Shown piece by piece: positions 1-8,564 of a stretch of 23,996 nucleotides of DNA. Made by a program: the position numbers and the translations under genes. The notes under the pieces were generated by a model. The model ran no database searches, was not told the origin of the DNA, and worked only from the letters and a program-made list of their open reading frames with translations. Origin of the DNA: Actinomycetota bacterium (lineage in GTDB: Bacteria; Actinomycetota; Humimicrobiia; Humimicrobiales; Humimicrobiaceae); contig JAFGDA010000181.1 of assembly GCA_016932375.1 (NCBI GenBank), positions 1 through 23,996 on the forward strand, read 5' to 3'. Each line of letters starts with the position of its first letter. The first letter of the stretch is position 1.

Positions 1-585
1 GGGTTTGCGCTGCCCGCGACAAGAGGAAATATAAAGCAGATGGAACTGGTAAAGAAAGCAGTCCAGAAAGTGGAAGCAAAAAATATTGAAGAAGCTACCA
101 GGCTGGCGGCAAGTCTTGAAGGTTTAGAGATTGTCTTTACGGTGAAGACCGGGGAAGAAGGTAAATTGTATGGTTCAGTAACGAATAAAGATATTGCCGA
201 AAAAATACTGGCTGAAAAAAATATAGAGATCGACCGCAAAAAGATAGACCTTGAAGAGCATATAAAGGAATTGGGAGAATATATTGTGGAGCTGAAGCTT
301 TACAGGGAAGTGAAAGCGGGCCTGAAGGTCAGGGTAGAGCCGGATGAGGAATCAAGGGAGCTTATCGAAGCCCATAGAAAGAAGGAAGAAGGTCCTGAGG
401 CAGAAGCTTCAGGAGAACTGGAAAAAGATGACATGGGAAAAGGCGGGGACACAGGCAGGGAGGAAGAAGAGGCTAAAGAAGATAAAAAAGAGAAAACGAA
501 AGACAAGCCTGCAGAGAAGGAACCAACCGGAGAACCTGAAGAAAAATCCGGTATTGTAAATAAAGGTGATACAGGAGATGATTAA
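1..585 (+). CDS. rplI: Large ribosomal subunit protein bL9, 5' end missing
   Basis: The frame is open from base 1, and the first codons (GFALPATRGNIKQMEL) match the end of the bL9 N-terminal domain, where the family reads roughly YLIPKGLAxxATxxNL. The gene therefore starts outside the window, and the ATG at base 40 is internal. The long connecting helix follows, then the C-terminal rRNA-binding domain up to about base 339 (key stretches GKLYGSVT and VELKLYREVKAGLKVRV). bL9 binds 23S rRNA near the L1 stalk of the 50S subunit and helps keep the reading frame. After the domain comes a tail of about 81 residues, mostly Glu, Lys, Asp, Gly and Pro, that ordinary bL9 (about 150 residues) lacks. dnaB follows 61 bases downstream, as in many bacteria. 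Identity is secure; the role of the tail is unknown. Confidence 0.93.
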   Translation, partial: GFALPATRGNIKQMELVKKAVQKVEAKNIEEATRLAASLEGLEIVFTVKTGEEGKLYGSVTNKDIAEKILAEKNIEIDRKKIDLEEHIKELGEYIVELKLYREVKAGLKVRVEPDEESRELIEAHRKKEEGPEAEASGELEKDDMGKGGDTGREEEEAKEDKKEKTKDKPAEKEPTGEPEEKSGIVNKGDTGDD

Positions 586-593
586 CCTGGCGG

Positions 594-625
594 GCCCGGC
601 TCCCGGGCAGTATTTATGATTTTTG
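594..625 (+). terminator. GC-rich hairpin with T-rich tail between rplI and dnaB
   Basis: GCCCGG at 594-599 pairs perfectly with CCGGGC at 603-608 around a 3-base loop (CTC). It is followed by a T-rich stretch (tatttatgattttt). This looks like an intrinsic terminator or attenuator after rplI, although the T-tract is interrupted. It would lower but perhaps not abolish read-through into dnaB. Confidence 0.45.
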
Positions 626-646
626 TAATTTATTATTTTGTAATCC

Positions 647-2083
647 ATGCAGGATAGTATCAGGAAAAACAGCAGTTCAGCGCCTAAAAGCAGGCCGGTG
701 CCCCTGGACACCAGCAAACTTGAGCGTATACCCCCATATAACCTTGAAGCAGAGGAATCACTTCTTGGTTCAATGCTGATATCCAAAAATGCGATTTCAG
801 ATATTGTTGAGATAATAAAGGCTGATGATTTCTACCGTAAATCAAACCAGGAAATATTTACCGGAATCCTTGAAATGTATTCGAAGGGTGAGCCTGCTGA
901 CCCGATTACAATTGCCGACCATTTGAAAAAGAAGGGGCTTCTTGAAGAATCTGGGGGAAAGACGTATATACACTCACTTATCAGCAATATACCCCTTACG
1001 GCAAATTCCGCTTATTATGCCGACATAGTAAAAAACCATTCCATAATGCGGAAGCTTATATATGCAGCGACTGAAATAGCGACCATGGGTTATGAAATCC
1101 CCGATGACCTGGGTTCTGCTGTAGACCGTGCACAGGAGCTCATATTCTCCATATACCAGGATCTAAACCAGGGTTCAAGGAAACAGGTTGTTTCTGTAAT
1201 GAAGGATATAGTCTCTGAAGTATATGAACAGGCAGAAATACTTCATGAAGCGGGGTTGGATATATCAGGGATCCCCACCGGCTATATTGATTTTGATCAC
1301 AAGTCTTCCGGTTTGCAGAAATCCGACCTTATAGTAATTGCTGCCAGGCCGGGGATGGGGAAAACGGCTTTTGTCCTCGGGATGGCAAAGAATATAGCAA
1401 TAAAACAAAAAACGCCCATTGCTGTTTTTTCGCTTGAGATGTCGAAGCACCAGGTTGCACAGAGGCTTCTCAGTTCCGAGTCCCGTATTGACCTCCAGAG
1501 ACTCAGGGACGGGAAAATAAGGGAAAACGAGTGGACCAGGCTGGCAGGCGCTGTCGGTAAACTTGCCGAGTGCAAAATATATGTAGATGATACAGCATTC
1601 CTTACAGTAATGGATTTGCGGTCGAGGGCCAGGATGATGGCAAGCAAGTACGGGATACAGCTCCTGATCGTTGATTATCTTCAGCTGATGCAGTCGACAA
1701 GCAATTACAGGGGAAACAAGGTGCTTGAAATAACCGAAATATCCCAGAACTTAAAAAGCATAGCAAAAGAACTTAACATCCCGGTGGTAGCTGTTTCCCA
1801 GCTGTCAAGGGAAGTTGAAAAAAGGGATAATAAAAGACCGGTCCTTGCAGATTTAAGGGAGTCCGGGTCCATAGAACAGGATGCCGACCTGGTTACTTTT
1901 ATTTACAGGCCGGAATACTATGATGAAAATGCTAAAGACAGGGGTGAGGCTGAATTGATCATTGCCAAGCACAGAAATGGTCCCACAGGCAAAGTAAAGC
2001 TGCAGTTTGACCAGAGGTATGCATTATTTTCCAATTTATCAGGGCCTTACCATACAGAAAAAAGAGGTGAAGAAAATGTCTAG
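647..2083 (+). CDS. dnaB: Replicative DNA helicase DnaB
   Basis: A 478-residue hexameric 5'-3' helicase that unwinds DNA ahead of the replication fork and recruits primase. The N-terminal primase-interaction domain begins at RIPPYNLEAEESLLGSML, as is standard. The RecA-like ATPase domain has Walker A ARPGMGKT at residues 233-240, SLEMSKHQVAQRLL, the Walker B-like LLIVDYLQLM, and the SQLSREVEKR and SGSIEQDADLV motifs. The length is usual and I see no intein. The ATG at 647 lacks a clear Shine-Dalgarno sequence and gives about 26 residues before the conserved block, so a slightly later start is possible. The last 8 bases overlap purA, which suggests coupled translation. Confidence 0.95.
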   Translation: MQDSIRKNSSSAPKSRPVPLDTSKLERIPPYNLEAEESLLGSMLISKNAISDIVEIIKADDFYRKSNQEIFTGILEMYSKGEPADPITIADHLKKKGLLEESGGKTYIHSLISNIPLTANSAYYADIVKNHSIMRKLIYAATEIATMGYEIPDDLGSAVDRAQELIFSIYQDLNQGSRKQVVSVMKDIVSEVYEQAEILHEAGLDISGIPTGYIDFDHKSSGLQKSDLIVIAARPGMGKTAFVLGMAKNIAIKQKTPIAVFSLEMSKHQVAQRLLSSESRIDLQRLRDGKIRENEWTRLAGAVGKLAECKIYVDDTAFLTVMDLRSRARMMASKYGIQLLIVDYLQLMQSTSNYRGNKVLEITEISQNLKSIAKELNIPVVAVSQLSREVEKRDNKRPVLADLRESGSIEQDADLVTFIYRPEYYDENAKDRGEAELIIAKHRNGPTGKVKLQFDQRYALFSNLSGPYHTEKRGEENV

Positions 2084-3404
2084 TACAGTGATAGTAGGTT
2101 CGCAATGGGGTGATGAAGGGAAAGGGCGGATCGTGGATCTCCTTTCAGGCCAGGTTGATATGGTTGTAAGGTTCCAGGGGGGCGATAATGCCGGGCATAC
2201 GGTAGTAAAGGGAAAAGATATATTCAAACTCCATTTCATACCCTCCGGTATCCTTTATCCCGATGTCACCTGTGTTATCGGGGATGGAGTGGTGCTTAAT
2301 CCGGAAGGCCTGATAAGCGAACTGGATGATATGAAGAGCAAAAATATAAAGGTGGACAATCTTAAAATAAGCTGTAAGGCTCACCTGGTCATGCCTTATC
2401 ACATAATGCTTGATAAGGCAGATGAACACCGACTCGGGAAATCGATGATAGGGACTACCCACAAGGGCATAGGACCGGTATATTCAGATAAATCTGCCCG
2501 GTCAGGGATCAGGACCCAGGACCTGCAGGATCTCAAGATATTCAGGACCAAACTTGAAGAAGAGCTGAAATTCAAGAATGCAATTATAGAGAAAATATAT
2601 AAAATGGAACCACTGGATCCTGGAGAGATATTCAACAGGTACAGGGATTATGCAAAAAGGATAGGGAAATATATAACCGATACCTCACTGCTTATAAACC
2701 AGTTCCTTAACCTTAACAGGCGGGTATTGTTTGAAGGTGCACAGGGAGTTATGCTCGATATAGATCACGGCACCTATCCATACGTAACTTCTTCTTCCAC
2801 TACGGCCGGAGGCGTTTGTACCGGCGCTGGTGTGGGACCGGGAAGGCTGGATGAAGTAATAGGGGTTGTTAAGGCATATACCACGAGAGTCGGTTCGGGC
2901 CCCTTCCCTACCGAAATAAAGGATGGGACAGGCGATTATCTCAGGGAAAAAGGAAATGAATTTGGTACAACTACCGGAAGACCAAGAAGATGCGGCTGGC
3001 TGGATGCGGTTATCCTGAGGTATTCTGCTATGCTGAATTATATGGACAGTATGGCTATTACCAAGATTGATGTACTTTCAGGCATTAATCCCATAAAGAT
3101 ATGTACAGGTTATGAATATGAGGGAAAAAGGTTTTACGACCTCCCCTGCCACCAGACCATACTGCATAAGTGTACCCCCATCTATGAAGAAGTTGGGGGA
3201 TGGAATGAAGACATCAGCGGAGTGAAGGATTTCGAGGGGCTTCCGGCTGCGACAAAAAAATATATTAAAAGGATAGAAGAGCTGGTAAAAGTTCCTGTTT
3301 CCATGATCAGCGTAGGCCCTGAGAGGAGCCAGGTAATAATCATAGACAGCAGCGTCAAAAAGAGGCTGTTTGACAGGGATAAAAGGTCCACACTTATTGT
3401 ATAA
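2076..3404 (+). CDS. purA: Adenylosuccinate synthetase
   Basis: This 442-residue enzyme joins IMP and aspartate using GTP to give adenylosuccinate, the first step from IMP to AMP. The start is the ATG at 2076, where MSSTVIVGSQWGDEGKGR matches the family N-terminus, and AGAGGTGA lies just upstream. A longer frame from 2007 has no support. The P-loop-like GDEGKG is at residues 12-17. IMP-site motifs follow: GTTHKGIGP, YVTSSSTTAGGVCTGAG (the family usually has SSN-P/S-TAGG), TTTGRPRRCGWLDAV and the C-terminal SVGPERSQ. It overlaps dnaB by 8 bases. The 109-base gap to purD holds no clear promoter or terminator. Confidence 0.96.
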   Translation: MSSTVIVGSQWGDEGKGRIVDLLSGQVDMVVRFQGGDNAGHTVVKGKDIFKLHFIPSGILYPDVTCVIGDGVVLNPEGLISELDDMKSKNIKVDNLKISCKAHLVMPYHIMLDKADEHRLGKSMIGTTHKGIGPVYSDKSARSGIRTQDLQDLKIFRTKLEEELKFKNAIIEKIYKMEPLDPGEIFNRYRDYAKRIGKYITDTSLLINQFLNLNRRVLFEGAQGVMLDIDHGTYPYVTSSSTTAGGVCTGAGVGPGRLDEVIGVVKAYTTRVGSGPFPTEIKDGTGDYLREKGNEFGTTTGRPRRCGWLDAVILRYSAMLNYMDSMAITKIDVLSGINPIKICTGYEYEGKRFYDLPCHQTILHKCTPIYEEVGGWNEDISGVKDFEGLPAATKKYIKRIEELVKVPVSMISVGPERSQVIIIDSSVKKRLFDRDKRSTLIV

Positions 3405-3513
3405 ATAGAGATGCCCTTTCAGTGTGGATAAATTAAAAAATAACAGGGTTTTATAAATAACATAGATACATACCGGGCGGAATGAAGCTAAGATAAAATG
3501 CAAAAGGAGTACG

Positions 3514-4815
3514 ATGAGGATAATGGTAATAGGAAGCGGGGGCAGGGAACACGCCCTTGCATGGAAAATATCCCGTAGCAGTATCGTTGACCGCATATTC
3601 TGTATACCGGGCAATGCCGGTATGTCCCTTATAGCAGATTGTGTAGATATGGGCATAAAGAAAGACGATTTTCCCAAACTTGCAAATTTTGCAAAAAAGA
3701 ACCGGGTGGACCTCACAGTCGTAGGGCCGGAAGCACCCCTTGTTGAAGGTATTTCTGATTTTTTCAATGGTGAAGGCCTTAATGTATTCGGTCCCGGCTC
3801 CCGGGGGGCAATGCTTGAAGGAAGCAAGGTATTCACAAGGCGTCTTCTTTCAAAATACGGCATCCCAATTGCTGATGGACTTGTTTTTGAAAGAGACAGG
3901 CTGGAAGAAGCATTGGGATATCTTCAGTCAATCAGGGAATATCCTGTGGTAGTAAAGGCCGACGGTCTTGCTGCAGGAAAAGGTGTGATAATTGCCGGTG
4001 ATATCAAGGAGGCCATCTCGGCAGTAGAGGACTGCTTTGTAAGGAGGATATTCGGGAATGCCGGGGATTCTATTATAATTGAAGAATTTCTTGAAGGTTT
4101 TGAAGTATCCATATTATGCCTTTATGATGGAGACACCATAATCCCGATGGCCCTTGCCCAGGATTATAAAAGGATATTTGATGGAGATGAAGGCAAAAAT
4201 ACCGGTGGTATGGGAAGTTACAGTCCGGTTCCTGAAGTTCCTGCAGATATTTACAGGGCGGCTCTCAAAGACATAATTTATCCTACTGCACGGGCCCTGG
4301 CCCAGGAGGGGATCAAGTACCGCGGCATACTTTATGCCGGGATCCTGATAAGTAACGGCAAACCCTTTCTTCTCGAATACAACTGCCGTTTTGGTGATCC
4401 GGAGACACAGGCTGTGCTGCCAAGACTTAAAGAGGATATTGTGCCACTTCTAATCCGGTGTTCTGAAGGTAACCTGCCCGGAAGGGAGCTTCAATGGCAT
4501 GGTGACAGATGTGTATGTGTCGTAATGGCTTCAAAGGGTTACCCGGAAAGTTCTTCAAAAGGTGATGTTATCGAAGGCCTGGGCAGTTTTTCCATGCAGG
4601 AGGATTTAATGATATTCCATGCTGGTACAAAAAAAGTTGCAGGAAATATTGTTACAAATGGCGGAAGGGTCTTAGGGGTTGCAGGCCTTGACTCTTCATT
4701 CAACCGGGCCAGGGAAAAAGTATATTCGGCTGTGGAGAGGATAAGATTTTCAGGCATGCAATACAGGAAGGATATAGCCATGAAAGCAGGGAAGGCAGAG
4801 GAGGTCTATCAATGA
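3514..4815 (+). CDS. purD: Phosphoribosylamine-glycine ligase (GAR synthetase)
   Basis: A 433-residue ATP-grasp enzyme that joins phosphoribosylamine and glycine to give GAR, the second step of purine synthesis. A good Shine-Dalgarno (AAAGGAG, 3503-3509) precedes the ATG. Visible motifs are the N-terminal GSGGREHALAW, the ATP-grasp core (VVVKADGLAAGKGV, IIIEEFLEGFEVS, KNTGGMGSYSPVP) and the metal/ATP-binding end LEYNCRFGDPETQAVLPRL. The length is typical for a single-domain PurD with no purM or purN fusion. The stop overlaps the purE start by 4 bases (ATGA), a classic coupling arrangement. Confidence 0.96.
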   Translation: MRIMVIGSGGREHALAWKISRSSIVDRIFCIPGNAGMSLIADCVDMGIKKDDFPKLANFAKKNRVDLTVVGPEAPLVEGISDFFNGEGLNVFGPGSRGAMLEGSKVFTRRLLSKYGIPIADGLVFERDRLEEALGYLQSIREYPVVVKADGLAAGKGVIIAGDIKEAISAVEDCFVRRIFGNAGDSIIIEEFLEGFEVSILCLYDGDTIIPMALAQDYKRIFDGDEGKNTGGMGSYSPVPEVPADIYRAALKDIIYPTARALAQEGIKYRGILYAGILISNGKPFLLEYNCRFGDPETQAVLPRLKEDIVPLLIRCSEGNLPGRELQWHGDRCVCVVMASKGYPESSSKGDVIEGLGSFSMQEDLMIFHAGTKKVAGNIVTNGGRVLGVAGLDSSFNRAREKVYSAVERIRFSGMQYRKDIAMKAGKAEEVYQ

Positions 4816-5273
4816 CAGATAAAATGAAAAAGGTGGCCGTTGTAATGGGAAGCATATCAGACGAGCCGGTTATGAAACAGGCTATCGTCACACTTAAGGA
4901 TTTTGGGATAGAATGTGAAGTTTCCATATTATCAGCCCACAGGATGCCCCATAAGACAGGGCAATTTGCATCAAATCTTAAAAATAGCGGGATAGAAGTA
5001 GTAATCGCAGGTGCAGGCAAAGCAGCACACCTTGCAGGGGTAATAGCTTCCTATACCACTGTCCCTGTAATAGGGGTTCCCATTAAATCCCCTGATCTCG
5101 GGGGCATGGATTCCCTGCTGTCCATGGTACAGATGCCTTCTGACGTCCCGGTAGCATGTATGGCAATTAACGGATCCAAAAATGCTGCTATTTTTGCGCT
5201 GCAGATACTTGCCTTGAAATATGAGGATTTACGGGAAAAGCTTGAGAATTTCAAAAAGAACCTGGAATATTAA
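4812..5273 (+). CDS. purE: N5-carboxyaminoimidazole ribonucleotide mutase, class I type
   Basis: A 153-residue PurE that converts N5-CAIR to CAIR in purine synthesis. GSISDEPVM at residues 13-21 and SAHR at 41-44 are class I signatures, as are the AGAGKAAHLAG loop and GGMDSLLSMVQMP. Two positions differ from the most common class I consensus: SAHRMP instead of SAHRTP, and GAGKAAHLAG instead of GAGGAAHLPG. Class I enzymes normally work with PurK, but no purK lies next to this gene. A second Met at residue 5 could be the true start. The 4-base overlap with purD favours the first. Confidence 0.93.
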   Translation: MTDKMKKVAVVMGSISDEPVMKQAIVTLKDFGIECEVSILSAHRMPHKTGQFASNLKNSGIEVVIAGAGKAAHLAGVIASYTTVPVIGVPIKSPDLGGMDSLLSMVQMPSDVPVACMAINGSKNAAIFALQILALKYEDLREKLENFKKNLEY

Positions 5274-5300
5274 AAAAATATTAAATCTTTCCTGCGGCTG

Positions 5301-5329
5301 TTAAAATACGACTGCTTTTCTGGTATGAT
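5301..5329 (+). promoter_or_regulatory. Candidate sigma-A promoter for pstB
   Basis: TTAAAA (5301-5306) and TATGAT (5324-5329) are separated by 17 bases, and a TG at 5321-5322 gives an extended -10. It sits in the 165-base gap between purE and pstB and would produce a leader of about 100 bases. The -35 box is weak. Confidence 0.5.
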
Positions 5330-5438
5330 TCTCACCGGAAATAAATGATTTAGGAAAAATTTTATTAAAGCAGAAGCTCTAAATAACGGAAAATTTCTTT
5401 TTCAATAAAAATCAGTTTTGCAGGAGAATAGGCTGTAC

Positions 5439-6218
5439 ATGGGGAAACCTGGAAAAATAGAAGTCAGGGATTACGGATTTTACTATGGGGACAATATGGT
5501 ATTGTCCGGAATAAGCTTAGATATCCCCGGGAACGCAATCACTGCTTTTATCGGTCCTTCAGGCTGCGGAAAGTCTACCCTGCTCAGGACTTTTAACAGG
5601 ATGAACGACCTGCTGCCCAATACCAGGATGGTGGGAAGTATAAGGATAGATGGAATTGACATATACAGGGACAATGTAGATGTAGTAGAGCTGCGAAGAA
5701 GGATTGGAATGGTATTCCAGAGGCCCAATCCTTTTCCTAAGAGTATTTATGAAAACATAGCCTATGGCCCAAAATTGCACAAAAAACATTCAAAAAGGGA
5801 ACTTGATGATATTGTAGAGTACAGTCTTAAAAAAGCGGCTCTCTGGGATGAGGTAAAGCAAAAACTGGATAAAAGCGCGCTTGATCTTTCCGGCGGACAG
5901 CAGCAGAGGTTGTGTATTGCCCGCGTACTTGCAGTGGATTCAGAAATAATACTTATGGATGAACCTGCTTCTGCTCTCGACCCCATTTCCACACAAAAAA
6001 TCGAGGACCTCATAGATCAGCTAAAAGAAAACTATACAATAATCATAGTTACCCATAACATGCAGCAGGCTGCAAGGGTATCACAGAAAACCGCCTTTCT
6101 TCTAACTGAAGAAATAGGTACCCCTGCTGCACTCATTGAATATGATGACACCAATAAAATATTTACAAACCCCCGGGACAGTAGAACGGAAGATTATATT
6201 ACGGGGAGATTCGGTTAA
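5439..6218 (+). CDS. pstB: Phosphate ABC transporter ATP-binding protein
   Basis: A 259-residue ATPase of the high-affinity phosphate importer PstSCAB. Walker A GPSGCGKST is at residues 39-47. The PstB-specific Q-loop region FQRPNPFPKSIYENIAYGP follows. The signature LSGGQQQR is at about 150-157, with Walker B ILMDEPASALDP next and the family C-terminus RTEDYITGRFG at the end. A TTG at 5418 would add 7 residues, but AGGAG at 5422-5426 lies inside that extension and serves the ATG at 5439, so I chose the ATG. A short insertion (LLTEEIGTPAALIEY) replaces the usual FLLxGELVEYG stretch. No pstS, pstC, pstA or phoU is in view, so its partners must be elsewhere. Confidence 0.93.
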   Translation: MGKPGKIEVRDYGFYYGDNMVLSGISLDIPGNAITAFIGPSGCGKSTLLRTFNRMNDLLPNTRMVGSIRIDGIDIYRDNVDVVELRRRIGMVFQRPNPFPKSIYENIAYGPKLHKKHSKRELDDIVEYSLKKAALWDEVKQKLDKSALDLSGGQQQRLCIARVLAVDSEIILMDEPASALDPISTQKIEDLIDQLKENYTIIIVTHNMQQAARVSQKTAFLLTEEIGTPAALIEYDDTNKIFTNPRDSRTEDYITGRFG

Positions 6219-6276
6219 CTGCAATTAACAAGAAACATATATTATCACACCGCTGCTTTGGATGTTCTTATTTGCT

Positions 6277-6305
6277 TTGACATCTAAAAGACCATACAAT
6301 ATAAT
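6277..6305 (+). promoter_or_regulatory. Perfect-consensus sigma-A promoter upstream of greA
   Basis: TTGACA at 6277-6282 and TATAAT at 6300-6305 are separated by exactly 17 bases, a full match to the housekeeping consensus. Transcription would start near 6312, leaving a leader of about 88 bases before greA. A second TTGACA at 6339-6344 has no good -10 partner. This is probably the main promoter of the long greA-to-rlmB gene run. Confidence 0.85.
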
Positions 6306-6399
6306 ACCTCAATTAAATAATTAAAGATTTGGTAAAAATTGACATATTTAAGTTATTTTTAATTGCAGTAACCAGGCAGTTAAAAGGGAAGGGTCATAA

Positions 6400-6867
6400 A
6401 TGAAGGAGTACCGTCTTACCAGGGAAGGCCTAAATAAGCTTCTAAAAGAAAAAGAAGAGCTCATAAACGTTAAAAGGAAGGAAATAGCAGAAAGGCTTAA
6501 AGAAGCCAAGGAGAGGTCAGGAGACCTTTCTGAAAATACGGAATATGAGTATGCTAAAAATGAACAGGCTTTCATAGAAGGCAGGATAGAACAGATTGAC
6601 GATATCCTGGATAACCACGTAATTATAGAAGAAAATAAACAAAAGGGTGTAATAGATATTGGTTCTACGGTTGTGGTAAAAGATTTAAGTACGGGAAAGC
6701 AGAAAAAATTCATGATTGTAAGTTCTGTAGAATCAGATCCTGAAAACAACAAAATATCTGATGAATCACCGATGGGCAGGGCTCTTGTTAACAGGGAGAC
6801 CGGAGATGAAGTAACAATAAAAACCCCCAAAAAAACTTTCGGGCTAAAGGTTGTCAAAATAGAATAA
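6400..6867 (+). CDS. greA: Transcription elongation factor GreA
   Basis: A 155-residue factor that enters the secondary channel of RNA polymerase and stimulates cleavage of backtracked RNA. The N-terminal coiled coil carries the tip motif GDLSENTEYEYAKNEQ at residues 41-56, with the two acidic catalytic-tip residues D42 and E45. The C-terminal FKBP-like domain contains IGSTVVV and ISDESPMGRALV. A purine-rich ribosome site (AAGGGAAGGG) precedes the ATG. The length is normal. It is the first gene after the strong promoter and lies 112 bases before lysS, a pairing seen in Firmicutes. Confidence 0.95.
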   Translation: MKEYRLTREGLNKLLKEKEELINVKRKEIAERLKEAKERSGDLSENTEYEYAKNEQAFIEGRIEQIDDILDNHVIIEENKQKGVIDIGSTVVVKDLSTGKQKKFMIVSSVESDPENNKISDESPMGRALVNRETGDEVTIKTPKKTFGLKVVKIE

Positions 6868-6979
6868 CCTTTCTTTAAATCATATTACTGGTATTATTTG
6901 GTAATGAAGATAATGCAATTTACCCGGGACAACATGGAATTTATAAAAAACAACAGTCTTTTTAAAAAGTGTATATGTT

Positions 6980-8533
6980 ATGAATGATAAGGATAACAGC
7001 AGGATTCACAACCAGGATAAACTGATACAGGAAAAATATGAATACTACGCAGAAACTGAAGAACCTCCCGGCGAGGCTAAAGGTATTCGCCTCGAAAAGA
7101 TCAGGAACCTGAGGGCAAGAGGGATAGAAATATATGGAAGCAGATATGAAAAAAATATCAACATCAGTGATATAAGGGAAAAGTATTGCAACCTAACTCA
7201 AGGGGAACCTGCAGGCCAGGACTACAGGGTGGCAGGAAGGGTGATGATATTCAGGAAACACGGAAAGGCCACCTTTTGTGACCTTAAGGACAGCACGGGA
7301 AAAATTCAATTATATGTCAGCCTGAAAAATATAGGTGATAAGCCTTATGAGGAGTTTTCCGGCCTGGATATAGGTGACTGGATAGGAGTAGAAGGCGGTG
7401 TATTTGTAACCAGGACCGGGGAACTTTCCATAAATGTAAATTCATTTGAACTGCTAAGTAAGGCTATTCGCGTACTTCCAGAAAAATGGCACGGGTTAAA
7501 GGATAAGGAACTAAGATACAGGCAGAGATACCTGGATTTTACAGTGAACCCCGATGTAATGGAAGTTTTCAGGACAAGAATAAAAGCCATAAATGCGTTG
7601 AGGGAGTTTTTAAACGGCAGGGGTTTCCTTGAAGTAGAGACGCCAATGCTCCAGCCTATTCCAGGTGGGGCTGCCGCCCGGCCCTTCATCACGCATCATA
7701 ATGCCCTTGACCTTGAGCTCTACCTCAGGATAGCACCGGAGCTTTACTTAAAAAGATTGATAATAGGGGGTTTTGAGAAAGTATATGAATTAAACAGGAG
7801 CTTCAGGAATGAGGGAATATCCCACAAGCATAATCCCGAGTTCACCATGGTTGAATTCTATCAGGCTTTCTGTGACTACAGGGACATGATGGATCTTACC
7901 GAAGAATTAATAAAATTCATTGCAAGTAAGACAGCTGGCACGATGGAGCTTTCTTACAGGGGAAAAAAGATATGCCTGGACGGCAGATGGAAAAGATATA
8001 CGATGCTCGGGGCTATTGAAAAATTTGGAAATATAAAGATTGATTTTGAAACCGGCATGGAGGATCTACTGGGAATTTCAGGCAACCTCGGGATACAGGT
8101 AAACAGGGATTCAGGGAAAGGAAAAATAATAAACGAAATATTTGAATCAGTTGTGGAGCCTTTGCTTATACAGCCGACTTTTATCATGGATTATCCAATA
8201 GAGATATCCCCTCTTGCCAAAAAGCACCCTGAAAATGAGAACCTGACAGAAAGGTTTGAGCTTTTCATTGGCGGGGAGGAGATTGCAAATGCATTTTCCG
8301 AGCTGATTGATCCCGCAGAGCAGCTCAAAAGGTTCCGCTTCCAGGTAAAAAGCAGCGACGAAGAAGAAAGAATCACAGGTAAAATTGACACGGACTTTCT
8401 TAAGGCAATGGAATATGGGATGCCCCCTACAGGTGGGGAAGGAATTGGGATAGACCGGCTGGTGATGATTCTTACTGACAGTAATTCAATAAGGGATGTT
8501 ATCCTTTTCCCCCTATTGAGGCCGGAAGAATAA
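6980..8533 (+). CDS. lysS: Lysyl-tRNA synthetase, class II
   Basis: A 517-residue enzyme that charges tRNA-Lys. An N-terminal segment of about 40 residues precedes the core. It is followed by an OB-fold anticodon-binding domain (around residues 80-180) and the class II catalytic domain. Motif 1 is near LRYRQRYLDFTVNPDV. Motif 2 reads FRNEGISHKHNPEFTMVEFY at about 275-294, where the family commonly has STRHNPEFT. Motif 3 reads GEGIGIDRLVMIL at about 487-499, and GGEEIANAFSELIDPAEQ supplies lysine-site residues. The ATG has no strong Shine-Dalgarno sequence. No T-box-like leader is seen in the 112-base gap before it. mcsA follows after 31 bases. Confidence 0.96.
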   Translation: MNDKDNSRIHNQDKLIQEKYEYYAETEEPPGEAKGIRLEKIRNLRARGIEIYGSRYEKNINISDIREKYCNLTQGEPAGQDYRVAGRVMIFRKHGKATFCDLKDSTGKIQLYVSLKNIGDKPYEEFSGLDIGDWIGVEGGVFVTRTGELSINVNSFELLSKAIRVLPEKWHGLKDKELRYRQRYLDFTVNPDVMEVFRTRIKAINALREFLNGRGFLEVETPMLQPIPGGAAARPFITHHNALDLELYLRIAPELYLKRLIIGGFEKVYELNRSFRNEGISHKHNPEFTMVEFYQAFCDYRDMMDLTEELIKFIASKTAGTMELSYRGKKICLDGRWKRYTMLGAIEKFGNIKIDFETGMEDLLGISGNLGIQVNRDSGKGKIINEIFESVVEPLLIQPTFIMDYPIEISPLAKKHPENENLTERFELFIGGEEIANAFSELIDPAEQLKRFRFQVKSSDEEERITGKIDTDFLKAMEYGMPPTGGEGIGIDRLVMILTDSNSIRDVILFPLLRPEE

Positions 8534-8564
8534 TAAGTTATCATAGTTATCTGAGTGATTTTAT

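Noticed and set aside
40..42. ATG at 40 as the start of rplI
   Set aside because: The codons before it already match bL9, so the gene runs in from outside the window.
409..786. Minus-strand frames across the window, for example 409-786 and 3078-3863
   Set aside because: They lie opposite clear + strand genes, have no recognisable domains and show the composition of shadow frames.
2007..2075. A longer purA reading frame starting at 2007
   Set aside because: The extra residues do not match the family; the ATG at 2076 has a ribosome site and gives the standard N-terminus.
6339..6344. A second TTGACA upstream of greA
   Set aside because: No acceptable -10 box lies 16-19 bases downstream, and a perfect promoter already exists 62 bases earlier.
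6868..6979. A T-box or other tRNA-sensing leader before lysS, and likewise before cysS
   Set aside because: The gaps are short and no T-box core or terminator hairpin is visible.
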